DNA from: Lachnospiraceae bacterium
GTDB lineage: Bacteria; Bacillota; Clostridia; Lachnospirales; Lachnospiraceae
Direction: 5' to 3'
Assembly (NCBI GenBank): GCA_902363445.1
Contig: CABJAB010000002.1
Location: forward strand, 372,001 to 436,000
DNA: 64,000 nt
Part shown: one piece after another, positions 1 through 8,288 of the stretch
Layout: each line of letters opens with the position of its first letter
Numbering within the stretch: the first letter of the stretch is position 1
Program-made: the position numbers and the translations under genes
Notes under the pieces: model-generated
Seen by the model: the letters and a program-made list of their open reading frames with translations, nothing else
Told to the model about the DNA's origin: nothing
Database searches by the model: none

Positions 1-242
1 AAATTCAGATGGAATACCAGGGAGCGGATGCCAATGTATATAACAGTGTCTACGTAAAAGGAATTAACTATTTGTATGAGTATTCCTGCGGACCGCTAAG
101 CGGCTGGATGTATCGGGTAAATGAAAAATATCCCAACTATGGGTGTGACAGTTATGAACTGAATGATGGCGACAAAGTGGAATTTATTTATACCTGTGAT
201 CTTGGAAGGGATGTAGGAGGATATTTTAAGAAGGGAGAATGA
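1..242 (+). CDS. DUF4430 (transcobalamin-like C-terminal) protein, 3' end only
   Basis: The reading frame is open from the window edge, so the gene begins outside it and only about 80 C-terminal residues are visible. They carry the hallmarks of a DUF4430 / transcobalamin-like C-terminal domain: SGWMYRVN, YPNYGC and a terminal IYTCDLGRDVGG. The same motifs close the complete protein at 21528-23012. Family knowledge: this fold matches the beta domain of animal transcobalamin and occurs in secreted or anchored bacterial proteins. It ends 3 bases before an EcfT gene, so it probably shares an operon with the ECF transporter and may be its extracellular ligand-binding partner. Corrinoid binding is inferred, not shown. 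Confidence 0.8.
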   Translation, partial: IQMEYQGADANVYNSVYVKGINYLYEYSCGPLSGWMYRVNEKYPNYGCDSYELNDGDKVEFIYTCDLGRDVGGYFKKGE

Positions 243-245
243 GCG

Positions 246-1127
246 GTGGGAGATTTTGCATCTTTTCATCCTATAGTATTGTTTGTTTATTATATCATCG
301 TGCTGGCATTTTCCATGCTTACTTTACATCCTGTGCCAATCGTGGTCTCGATGACGGGCGCGTTTGTTTTTTACGCCGTTACACATAAGGTGAGGGTTAC
401 TTTATCGGAAGCTTTCTTTTATTTAATAGTATTTATCCTTCTGTCCATTACGAATCCTCTTTTTGTGCACAATGGGGAAACGATCCTGTTTTTCATGAAT
501 GACCATCCGATCACTTTGGAGGCGGTTTTTTATGGGATGGCAATGGCTGGCATGCTGATTGCTGTTCTCTATTGGTGCAAATGCTATAATCTGGTGTTGA
601 CCTCAGATAAATTTTTGTATTTATTTGGTAAAGCGATTCCAAAGCTGTCCTTGGTCCTCTCTATGGCATTGCGTTTTATACCGCTTTTTAAAAAGCACGC
701 CGAGGATATCAAGAGAGTTCAAAAAACGATGGGAATGTATGCGGGCACCGGTTTTGTAGACAAGCTCTTGTATTCACTCAGAATATTTGACGGGCTTGTA
801 GGCTGGTCGCTGGAAAATGCGATCGATACGGCGGATTCCATGAAAGCCAGAGGATATGGATTAAAAGGAAGAAGCAATTTTTCCATCTTTCGGTTTGAGA
901 AAAAGGATGGAATATTGCTGATTCTTATAGGAATCTTTGCCGTGATCGTCCTGTCAGGATTCCTTACAGGTACTTATTTTTTTTATTACTATCCTGTAAC
1001 TGGGCGGATAATAAATAGTACAGAACTGGTGATTCAGACAGCCGCATTGTCCGGCCTCATGATGATTCCGGCGTTTTTGGAGATAAAGGAGCGGATAAAG
1101 TGGAAGTACTTGAAATCAAGCATCTGA
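246..1127 (+). CDS. ECF transporter transmembrane component EcfT (copy 1)
   Basis: This 293-residue polytopic membrane protein has hydrophobic segments near the N terminus, around residues 40-125 and at the C terminus. A cytoplasmic stretch ends in the EcfT coupling motif ARGYG (about residues 200-204), which in this family docks onto the ATPases. A GTG start 3 bases after the upstream stop fits translational coupling. The last 28 bases overlap the ATPase gene, exactly as in copy 2 at 18062-18946. Both copies also share the SxFSIFRF-type sequence after the ARG motif, so the cassettes are paralogous. Role: membrane scaffold that turns ATPase movement into toppling of the S component. Confidence 0.88.
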   Translation: MGDFASFHPIVLFVYYIIVLAFSMLTLHPVPIVVSMTGAFVFYAVTHKVRVTLSEAFFYLIVFILLSITNPLFVHNGETILFFMNDHPITLEAVFYGMAMAGMLIAVLYWCKCYNLVLTSDKFLYLFGKAIPKLSLVLSMALRFIPLFKKHAEDIKRVQKTMGMYAGTGFVDKLLYSLRIFDGLVGWSLENAIDTADSMKARGYGLKGRSNFSIFRFEKKDGILLILIGIFAVIVLSGFLTGTYFFYYYPVTGRIINSTELVIQTAALSGLMMIPAFLEIKERIKWKYLKSSI

Positions 1128-2821
1128 GTTTTTCCTATGCGGGAGAAGAGAAGAAAGCAATAGAAGATCTCTCTTTTTCTGTAAAGGAAGGGGATTTTTT
1201 GGTGATCTGCGGGGAGTCTGGCTGTGGAAAGACAACGCTTTTGCGTTTGATAAAAAGTGCATTGGCGCCTAGGGGGACGACGGGCGGAAAAATATTTTAC
1301 AGAAAACATCCCCTGGAAGATTTGGACGAACGGACGTCTGCCTGTGAGATTGGCTTTGTCATGCAGAATCCGGAACAGCAGATTGTTACCGATAAGGTTT
1401 GGCATGAGTTAGCCTTTGGACTTGAAAATATTGGTGTTCCTACTCCTGTCATAAGGCAGAAGGTGGGAGAGATGGCGAATTTCTTTGGTATTCACCCATG
1501 GTTCCGTAAGAAAACAAGTGAGCTTTCCGGGGGACAGAAGCAGCTTTTGAATTTAGCGGCAATCATGGTAATGCAGCCAAAGCTTCTTTTGCTGGATGAG
1601 CCGACTTCCCAGCTGGATCCAATTGCCGCATCAGAATTTATCGGTACACTGAAAAAGCTGAATAAAGAGCTGGGGCTTACTATCATCATGACAGAACACA
1701 GACTGGAAGAGGTATTTCCCGTCGCGGATCAGGCAATCGTGATGGAAAGGGGACGAATACTCATCGATGGTACTCCCAGATATGTGGGCAGCACGTTGAG
1801 TACTTTACCGGAAGGAAAAAAAATGTCTGTAGGGATGCCGAGCGCCGTGCGGATTTATCAGGAAACCCGCGAGCTTTTGCCGGAGGCCTCGGTAAAATGT
1901 CCTTTGACAGTAAGAGAAGGAAGAAAATATATAGAGGATAACTTTGAACATGAGATACATAGTCTGAAAATGAGCCGGAACCAGGAAGGGGCGGAGAAAA
2001 AAGAGGAGGAACCGGTGCTTCAGATGAAAGAAGTATGGTTTCGGTATGAAAGGGAACTGCCGGATGTCCTTCAAAGCGCGGGCATAAGTCTGAAAAGAGG
2101 AGAGATTCTCAGCGTATTGGGAGGAAACGGTTCTGGTAAAACGACGCTATTAAATGTGATAAGCGGCACCAAGAAGGCGTACAGAGGAAAGCTTCGCATA
2201 TTCGGCAAACGCATGAAGGATTATAAAAAAAATGAACTTTATAAAAACACTCTGGCTCTTCTGCCGCAAAATCCACAGACTGTTTTTGTGCGGGCGAGTG
2301 TGCGTGAGGATTTCAGAGAAATCAGAAAAGTCATGGGCTATGACCAGAAGGATATGGAAGCTCGTATAGAAGAAGTAGCTGCGAAACTGCAGATTACTCA
2401 TTTGTTGGAACGGCATCCCTATGACCTGAGCGGAGGCGAACAGCAAAAAGCCGCGCTCGGAAAGATGCTTCTTTTAAACCCAAGGATTTTATTATTGGAT
2501 GAGCCGACGAAGGGAATCGACGCGTGGTCTAAAAAAATATTGGGTGAAATTTTAAAGAATCTGAAAAGACAGGGGATTTCCATTCTCATGGTGACTCATG
2601 ACGTGGAATTCGCTGCGGAGGTTTCTGATAAATGCGGACTGTTTTTTGACGGACAGATACTCTCCATGGACGCTCCCGCCGAATTCTTTTCCAATAATAC
2701 CTTCTATACTACGGCAGCCAGCCGAATATCCCGAAGCTGTTATGATAGAGCTGTCACATGCGGGGAAGTCGAAAAATTGTGTTATGAGAACAGCAGGAGG
2801 AGAGAGTATGAATGTTCGTAA
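1100..2821 (+). CDS. ECF transporter fused ATPase, EcfA-EcfA tandem (copy 1)
   Basis: This is a 573-residue ABC ATPase with two complete nucleotide-binding domains in one chain. Domain 1 has Walker A GESGCGKTT (residues 38-46), signature LSGGQKQ and Walker B LLLLDEPT. Domain 2 has Walker A GGNGSGKTT (about 341-349), signature LSGGEQQ and Walker B ILLLDEPT. ECF systems usually encode the two ATPases as separate genes; here they are fused. The GTG start lies inside the EcfT gene (28-base overlap), and the end overlaps the S-component start by 14 bases. It powers the EcfT/S module around it. Confidence 0.9.
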   Translation: MEVLEIKHLSFSYAGEEKKAIEDLSFSVKEGDFLVICGESGCGKTTLLRLIKSALAPRGTTGGKIFYRKHPLEDLDERTSACEIGFVMQNPEQQIVTDKVWHELAFGLENIGVPTPVIRQKVGEMANFFGIHPWFRKKTSELSGGQKQLLNLAAIMVMQPKLLLLDEPTSQLDPIAASEFIGTLKKLNKELGLTIIMTEHRLEEVFPVADQAIVMERGRILIDGTPRYVGSTLSTLPEGKKMSVGMPSAVRIYQETRELLPEASVKCPLTVREGRKYIEDNFEHEIHSLKMSRNQEGAEKKEEEPVLQMKEVWFRYERELPDVLQSAGISLKRGEILSVLGGNGSGKTTLLNVISGTKKAYRGKLRIFGKRMKDYKKNELYKNTLALLPQNPQTVFVRASVREDFREIRKVMGYDQKDMEARIEEVAAKLQITHLLERHPYDLSGGEQQKAALGKMLLLNPRILLLDEPTKGIDAWSKKILGEILKNLKRQGISILMVTHDVEFAAEVSDKCGLFFDGQILSMDAPAEFFSNNTFYTTAASRISRSCYDRAVTCGEVEKLCYENSRRREYECS

Positions 2822-3503
2822 AAAAAGTCATCTGCTCCTTCTGGCAGTCGGAGTGCCAGTTTTGCTGGCCATGGGCGTAAGCTTATTGAATGACAGAAGG
2901 TATCATTTGATATCCGCCGCGATCGTGATACTTGCCTGTCTTCCTTTTTTCCGGCTGTATGAGGCAAAGAAGGCCGACACCAGGATACTGGTCGTCATAG
3001 CGATCATGACGGCTCTGTCAGTGGTGGGCAGGTTCATATTCGCACCGATTCCTGGATTTAAACCGGTCACGGCCATGGTTATTTTGTCCGGTATGTATTT
3101 GGGCTCGGAAGCAGGTTTTCTGACTGGCGCTTTGTCGGCAGTGATATCAAATATGTTTTTCGGACAGGGTCCCTGGACACCTTTTCAAATGTTTTCATGG
3201 GGAATGATAGGTTTGATCGCTGGTCTGCCGCTAATCCGCCGGCTGCTGAGGAGAAAAATCTGGCTGGTAATTTACGCAGTATTTTCCGGAATGTTATATT
3301 CTCTGCTCATGGATATCTGGAGTACATTATCCATGGACATGGGGTTTAACTGGGGGCGTTATCTGGTGAAAATGATAAGCGCGCTTCCGTTCACGGCGGT
3401 ATATGCTCTTTCCAACGTGGTCTTTCTGCTTCTGACACGGCGTCCTTTGGGAGAAAAGCTTGAGCGCCTGCAGGTCAAATATGGAATAGGCTGCCAAACA
3501 TGA
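2808..3503 (+). CDS. ECF transporter substrate-binding S component (copy 1)
   Basis: This 231-residue integral membrane protein has about six hydrophobic segments. The ATG at 2808 lies within the ATPase end and follows an AGGAGGAGAG ribosome site. An upstream open stretch to 2598 merely overlaps the ATPase gene. The stretch GSEAGFLTGALSAVISN followed by FFGQGPWTPFQM is typical of ECF S components and is nearly repeated in copy 2 (20577-21512). Because copy 2 sits in a cobalamin-riboswitch operon and a DUF4430 protein is adjacent here too, a cobalamin or corrinoid ligand is the best guess. The sequence alone does not fix the substrate. Confidence 0.82.
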   Translation: MNVRKKSHLLLLAVGVPVLLAMGVSLLNDRRYHLISAAIVILACLPFFRLYEAKKADTRILVVIAIMTALSVVGRFIFAPIPGFKPVTAMVILSGMYLGSEAGFLTGALSAVISNMFFGQGPWTPFQMFSWGMIGLIAGLPLIRRLLRRKIWLVIYAVFSGMLYSLLMDIWSTLSMDMGFNWGRYLVKMISALPFTAVYALSNVVFLLLTRRPLGEKLERLQVKYGIGCQT

Positions 3504-3551
3504 GCAGAATAAAAAAATCGAGTGATAATCGAACATTAGGAGGATAAATAA

Positions 3552-4484
3552 GTGGAACATGTAGCAGGAATCGTGAACGAGATTAAAAAAGCAGTCATTG
3601 GAAAAGATGAGATCATAGAAAAAGTATTAATGGCGATTCTCGCAAGAGGCCATGTACTTTTGGAGGATATACCGGGGGTCGGGAAGACCACCTTGGCTAT
3701 TGCTTTCAGTAAGGCTTTAGGATTGACTTATAAAAGAATCCAATTTACCCCGGATACGCTTCCGTCGGATGTGACCGGTTTTTCCATGTATGACAAAGGA
3801 AGCGATACGTTCGTTTATAAATCGGGGGCCGCGATGACAAATCTGCTTCTGGCGGATGAGATCAATCGTACTTCAAGCAAGACTCAATCATCGCTTTTGG
3901 AAATCATGGAAGAAGGAAATGTGACGGTTGACGGGCAAACGTATGAACTTCCAAAGCCTTTTGTGGTGATTTCCACACAGAATCCCATTGGATTCGCCGG
4001 CACCCAGATGCTTCCCGAGTCTCAGCTGGATCGCTTTATTGTCCGTTTATCCATGGGATATCCGGATTTCAGAAGCCAGATCGATATACTAAGGGACCGC
4101 CAAAAAGAACAGCCTCTGGATTTTGTCAGCCAGGTGACAAATGGGGCGGAAATTTTAACAATGCAGGCTCAGACGGATGATATTTACATTTCTGATGAGA
4201 TTCTGGAATACATCACGGCGCTGGCGGAGGAAAGCAGGAAACAGGAAATGGTAGCCTTGGGTATCAGTCCAAGAGGCATACTTGCTGTGAGCCGTATGGC
4301 AAAAGCGAGCGCTTATCTTGCCGGAAGAGATCACGTCCTTCCGGAAGATGTGATTGATATTTTTTCAGATGTCTGCGGTCACAGGCTCTTATTGAAAGCA
4401 AAGAGTAAAATTGCCGGAGTGACAGAGCAGGATATCATCCGGAAAATAATTCAGAATGTGAAAAACCCTGTTTTAGAAAGCTGA
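3552..4484 (+). CDS. MoxR-family AAA+ ATPase
   Basis: This 310-residue AAA+ protein has Walker A PGVGKTT (residues 41-47), Walker B LLLADEINR, a sensor region STQNPIGFAGT and an arginine-finger segment LPESQLDRF. The start is GTG at 3552, preceded by TAGGAGGATAA. MoxR ATPases act as chaperones for membrane or metal-containing complexes and are commonly encoded beside DUF58 and transglutaminase-core genes. That is the arrangement here: DUF58 starts 19 bases downstream and the transglutaminase-like gene follows. The client of this set is unknown. Confidence 0.92.
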   Translation: MEHVAGIVNEIKKAVIGKDEIIEKVLMAILARGHVLLEDIPGVGKTTLAIAFSKALGLTYKRIQFTPDTLPSDVTGFSMYDKGSDTFVYKSGAAMTNLLLADEINRTSSKTQSSLLEIMEEGNVTVDGQTYELPKPFVVISTQNPIGFAGTQMLPESQLDRFIVRLSMGYPDFRSQIDILRDRQKEQPLDFVSQVTNGAEILTMQAQTDDIYISDEILEYITALAEESRKQEMVALGISPRGILAVSRMAKASAYLAGRDHVLPEDVIDIFSDVCGHRLLLKAKSKIAGVTEQDIIRKIIQNVKNPVLES

Positions 4485-4503
4485 TTTTAGACAGAGAAAA
4501 CGG

Positions 4504-5616
4504 ATGTTGACATCCCTAATGACGAAATGGATGGATTTTATGATTGAATCGAGGATTATTTGTTTCCTTTGGGCTTTATTTCTGGTGATCGGAAGTATTC
4601 TTTCCGGCTCTTCCTTGGGAATGTTTCTTTTGATATTTTCCGCCTTGTTTGCAGTTGTCTCAGGAGTGCTTTGTGCCATTTCAGCTTCAGGGCTGCATAT
4701 TGAGATTGAAATGCCGTATCAGACAGAAAAAAAGGAAAAAGCAGAATGTTCGGTGAAACTGATAAACAGCAGCAGGTTCCCTCTTGCATATGGAATCATT
4801 CGGATGACTGCATCAAATCTGCTGACTGGTGAAACTACGCAGATTCCCATGTTTTTTTCTGCTGCCGCAAGATCGGACGAGAGTAAGAGTTTATCAATCA
4901 GGAGTAAGTATTGTGGAGTCGTGCGGCTGGAAGTTCAACGAGTGGATTGCTATGATATATTTCGAATATTCAGGAAAAAAGCATATCCGGCAGCGGCGGA
5001 GAAGTTATTTGTCCTGCCTGCCATGAAAGAAGAAGCTGTACTGGAGCCAGTGCGTGTGCCTAAGGAAAGTGACTCCTATTCTGAATATAAGCAGGGCTTT
5101 GACATGAGCGAGACTTTTGAGATTCGGGAATATCAGCCTGGGGATCACCAAAAGAATCTTCATTGGAAACTGACGGCAAAAACGGACCGGATGATGGTTA
5201 GGGTAGGAAGTCTTCCAATAGACCGATCGATTCTTGTATTGTATGATACTTTTTATAAAAATCCGGAGTCTTTCTGTCCGGAATCCTTAGATGAACAGGG
5301 AGAAGATTTTTTCTGCCTTTCAAAAAATCTTTTGGAGTCTCATATGCCGTTTACGGTCGGGTGGTATGATGTGGAAAAAGAAGCCATGGCCTACTTTGAA
5401 GTGAACACGGAAGAAGCCATGTCAGAAATCATGGAAAATATATTATCCATGCCCCACAACCTTTCAGATAAAAATGTATTGATGCGTTACGCAGAGAGTC
5501 CGGACAGAGTAGACTTTGGCAGTATTTATTTGGAAACAGTGGAGACTCCAGAGGAGATCCCTTTGGAATTATCAGAGCATGTGCATGTTATAGACAGGGA
5601 AAAGGAAACCAGATAA
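4504..5616 (+). CDS. DUF58 domain-containing protein
   Basis: A 370-residue protein with two N-terminal transmembrane segments (about residues 15-55) followed by a soluble part. The soluble part contains the DUF58 signature REYQPGDHQKNLHWKLTAKT, a degenerate von Willebrand A-like fold in this family. It sits between the MoxR ATPase and the transglutaminase-like protein; the next gene starts directly after its stop. Known partnership: MoxR-DUF58-transglutaminase operons recur across bacteria, with suggested roles in envelope or protein complex maturation. No specific substrate can be read from the sequence. Confidence 0.88.
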   Translation: MLTSLMTKWMDFMIESRIICFLWALFLVIGSILSGSSLGMFLLIFSALFAVVSGVLCAISASGLHIEIEMPYQTEKKEKAECSVKLINSSRFPLAYGIIRMTASNLLTGETTQIPMFFSAAARSDESKSLSIRSKYCGVVRLEVQRVDCYDIFRIFRKKAYPAAAEKLFVLPAMKEEAVLEPVRVPKESDSYSEYKQGFDMSETFEIREYQPGDHQKNLHWKLTAKTDRMMVRVGSLPIDRSILVLYDTFYKNPESFCPESLDEQGEDFFCLSKNLLESHMPFTVGWYDVEKEAMAYFEVNTEEAMSEIMENILSMPHNLSDKNVLMRYAESPDRVDFGSIYLETVETPEEIPLELSEHVHVIDREKETR

Positions 5617-5617
5617 T

Positions 5618-7996
5618 ATGAAACGAACAAGGAAAGAGCAGCAATTATCAGGGCTTCGGGTGCGATCAGGAGATGTAGCTGTTCAGACAAACAGCAGGAA
5701 TCTTGTTTATGACGGAATTGCCGCCTATATATGGTACGCTTTTTTTTGCATGACCTTTTTTCGCAGCGCACATATTATTTTTTTGTTTTCAGGAATTGCG
5801 CCGGCGATAATCGCGGTTTTGGGGGCGGAGCGTATTAAGAATAAGAAATTTAAAAACCGCCGAAAATATGTTTTGCTGGTTTTAGTGGGAGTGATTTATG
5901 CGGCACTGGTCTTCATTATGTGGGATAAGGGCCTAAAGGACAGCGTTTGTCTGGCCGTCAATGTTTTTTTGGAGACCATGGGAAAAAATAATGGAATTTA
6001 TTATGGCCAGTTTCCGACAAATTCCGCTGACTACGGCATGGCGGCGGGTTTTGCGGGCATTCTTTTATCGGCATTGTCCGTCTTCATGGTGTTTGGACGC
6101 AATCGGGGCGTCTTTGGAGTGTGGAGTATTCTGACGATGATTCTGCTGTTCGCCGGTTTTCATTCATCCATGTTGTTTGGCAGCCTTTTAGGGATAGCAG
6201 GAATGTTTTTATTCTTATATTTCCGGGCAGTACGCTCCAGGATGAGCAGCCAATGGAAGCTGCTCTTGAACTTTTCCGGCATATGCCTGCTGTGTGCCGT
6301 AATCGTTGCGGGGATTGGAATCCTTGGGCATCAAATGTCAGGAGACTCTTCAAACAGTGCTTTAAACTGGATGAAGTCATTGGCGTGGAAGGAAATTGAC
6401 CGGATACGTTATGGCTCTTCTGTCTTGCCGGATGGAAACATTCGGGATGAAGGCGCCTTGAACCGTTCTGACAGGACTGCCCTCCAAGTGGTGATGAGCA
6501 AATCAGAGTCTTTATATTTCAGAGGCTTTGTCGGGAGCTGTTTTAAAGATGGAGTGTGGACCTCTCTTGGTTCGGAAAATTACTATGAAAGCTATCCGCT
6601 TTTTTATTGGCTTCATGAAAAGGGATTTTATGGTACGGGACAGCTGTCTGAAATTTATCGTCTGCTTGATCAGGAGGACAAGGAAGAAGACTTTATTTCT
6701 GTGAAAATACAGAACAAACATGCTTCCAGGAAATACTTCTATCTTCCGTATGAATATCAGTCCCAGAAGGACAGAGGTGAAGTCAGCGTAAACTTGGCGG
6801 ATGAGAGACTGAAAAGTAGCGGATTGTTTGGTATAAGATCTTATGGTTTTAATACGGAAGCGAATTTGGTGAAAAATTATCCTGAGCTCTCGGCAGATTA
6901 TCTGGAGAAAGCGGAAACAGAAACGTTTTCAGAGTATGCAGAATATGAAACCTATTATAATCAATATATTTATGAGCATTATCTGGAAATCTCCGAAGAA
7001 GACAGAGAGGTCCTTTCTGCCTGCCTGGGAGAATATGAGTATAAGAATGCGGAGCACATGGGGTATAATGAGGCGAAAGCTTTAATTGTAACCTGGTTGA
7101 ATAAAAATCTGGATTACAAAGAAAGTGCCGGTTCCGTTCCCGCCGGAGAAAACACACTTTCCTATTTGCTGCAGGAGAGAAAAACAGGATATGACATTCA
7201 TTATGCTACAGCAGCAGCTTTAATGTATCGTTATCTGGGAATACCAGCCCGATATGTGGAAGGATATTTGCTGACCGTATCTGCGGCGGAAAATGCCGCT
7301 GATTATGAAGCAATCGATATTCCGGAAAGTGATGCTCATGCATGGGTAGAAATATATCAGGACGGAATCGGATGGGTTCCAGTAGAAACAGTAGGGGCAT
7401 ATATGGATCTGATGGAGCAGCCTTCGGATATTATCCTTCGAGGAGGAGGAGAAGGAGGAGCATTCGGAAGCCAAGAGGACACAGAAGAGGTTCAGGAAGA
7501 AGATGAGAAAGAACCAGAGAGAAAGAAAAGCAGAGAGGAGCGCACGAAACTATTTGCTACTGTTATTTTATCTGTAATATCTCTTGTTCTGTTTGTTTTT
7601 CTTATACTTATTGTTTTGCTATTCTGCAGGCGCAGGAAAAAAATATTGTTTAGGGACAGAAGATTTACACAGAGGGACAGAGGCCTCGCCGTCAGATATT
7701 TATTTCAATGGGCAGTTATCCTGCTGCGGACCGAAGGACAGGAGATTAAAGGAGGATCTTTGCATGGACAGTTGGAATGGATAAAAGGGCAATATTCAGA
7801 TTCCTATATAAATGAATATGAGAAAACTGTGGAAATCGTTCAAACGGCAGTGTTTTCCAAAATAAAAACCGAAGAATCCCAATATCGGAGAGTTTTAAGA
7901 TTTGTAGAAGAAACGGACCGGAGGATACATAAGAATGCAAAATTGTCAAAACGGTTTATGCTATGGTGGAAATATCCTTCGATAAACATGAAATAA
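5618..7996 (+). CDS. Membrane protein with transglutaminase-like domain (TgpA type), canonical Cys absent
   Basis: A 792-residue protein with about six or seven N-terminal membrane segments, an extracellular middle part, a transglutaminase-core-like region around residues 505-590, an acidic Glu/Lys-rich stretch, one more membrane helix (about 645-670) and a cytoplasmic tail. The core keeps GIPARYVEGYL and DAHAWVEIY, with His574. At the place where active family members carry the nucleophilic Cys (GxCxxYAT) this protein reads GYDIHYAT, so Asp526 replaces Cys. The usual third-residue region reads PVET instead of PVD. It may be non-catalytic or use a different chemistry. It is the third gene of the MoxR-DUF58 operon. 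Confidence 0.85.
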   Translation: MKRTRKEQQLSGLRVRSGDVAVQTNSRNLVYDGIAAYIWYAFFCMTFFRSAHIIFLFSGIAPAIIAVLGAERIKNKKFKNRRKYVLLVLVGVIYAALVFIMWDKGLKDSVCLAVNVFLETMGKNNGIYYGQFPTNSADYGMAAGFAGILLSALSVFMVFGRNRGVFGVWSILTMILLFAGFHSSMLFGSLLGIAGMFLFLYFRAVRSRMSSQWKLLLNFSGICLLCAVIVAGIGILGHQMSGDSSNSALNWMKSLAWKEIDRIRYGSSVLPDGNIRDEGALNRSDRTALQVVMSKSESLYFRGFVGSCFKDGVWTSLGSENYYESYPLFYWLHEKGFYGTGQLSEIYRLLDQEDKEEDFISVKIQNKHASRKYFYLPYEYQSQKDRGEVSVNLADERLKSSGLFGIRSYGFNTEANLVKNYPELSADYLEKAETETFSEYAEYETYYNQYIYEHYLEISEEDREVLSACLGEYEYKNAEHMGYNEAKALIVTWLNKNLDYKESAGSVPAGENTLSYLLQERKTGYDIHYATAAALMYRYLGIPARYVEGYLLTVSAAENAADYEAIDIPESDAHAWVEIYQDGIGWVPVETVGAYMDLMEQPSDIILRGGGEGGAFGSQEDTEEVQEEDEKEPERKKSREERTKLFATVILSVISLVLFVFLILIVLLFCRRRKKILFRDRRFTQRDRGLAVRYLFQWAVILLRTEGQEIKGGSLHGQLEWIKGQYSDSYINEYEKTVEIVQTAVFSKIKTEESQYRRVLRFVEETDRRIHKNAKLSKRFMLWWKYPSINMK

Positions 7997-8013
7997 TAAT
8001 AAGAGACTTTTAA

Positions 8014-8042
8014 TTGAAATACGTCAGGTTTCCTGCTATAAT
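8014..8042 (+). promoter_or_regulatory. Promoter for the thioester adhesin gene, extended -10
   Basis: TTGAAA at 8014-8019 and TATAAT at 8037-8042 are separated by 17 bases, and TGC directly before TATAAT gives an extended -10. The predicted start near 8049 leaves a leader of about 220 bases before the adhesin. An imperfect inverted repeat, 8024-8036 with 8060-8072 (one G-T mismatch), brackets the -10 and start site and could be an operator. Confidence 0.6.
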
Positions 8043-8072
8043 AGGTTTCGCGAGGAAAGGCAGGAAGCCTGA
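8024..8072. repeat. 13-base inverted repeat spanning the adhesin promoter
   Basis: TCAGGTTTCCTGC (8024-8036) is mirrored by GCAGGAAGCCTGA (8060-8072), with 23 bases between. The left arm sits in the promoter spacer and the right arm just past the predicted start. This suits a repressor pair site or an early transcript hairpin. There is no U-tract, so I do not call it a terminator. A second short hairpin, TGGTCAG/CTGACCA at 8093-8109, lies in the leader. Confidence 0.5.
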
Positions 8073-8216
8073 TGTTTAAATTCATTCGTTCATGGTCAGT
8101 TCTGACCAAAGATTCCCATATTTAAAGAAGTATTAATTTTTGACAAAAAACTTAAACGTGAAATCAGTTATGTACATAAGAGAAGTAATAAAAATCAGAG
8201 AGGAGGAAAGTCTGCT

Positions 8217-8288
8217 TTGATTATGCTTCCTGCCGTCCAAGCAGATAAAAAAGAAAGGACGGATTATTTATTTGAAAAAAAATCATGA
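8217..8288 (+). other. Short upstream frame with the strong ribosome site, ending on an A8 tract
   Basis: The only strong ribosome site here (AGGAGG, 8201-8206) is followed by a frame starting at TTG 8217 (or ATG 8223). It ends in TGA at 8286-8288, just inside the adhesin gene. It runs through eight consecutive A residues (8275-8282). Loss of one A would join it in frame to the adhesin. It may be a leader peptide, or the tract may be a phase-variation switch. Either reading is inference. Confidence 0.35.

Noticed and set aside
2598-2807. Upstream extension of S component copy 1
   Set aside because: It lies wholly within the ATPase gene. ATG 2808 has a proper ribosome site and gives a normal S-component N terminus.
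8024-8072. Inverted repeat as a terminator for the transglutaminase operon
   Set aside because: It has a long loop and no U-tract, and it overlaps a good forward promoter.
8141-8174. TTGACA (8141) as a second adhesin promoter
   Set aside because: No acceptable -10 at 16-18 bases; the nearest TATGTA is 22 bases away. The 8014-8042 promoter is far better.
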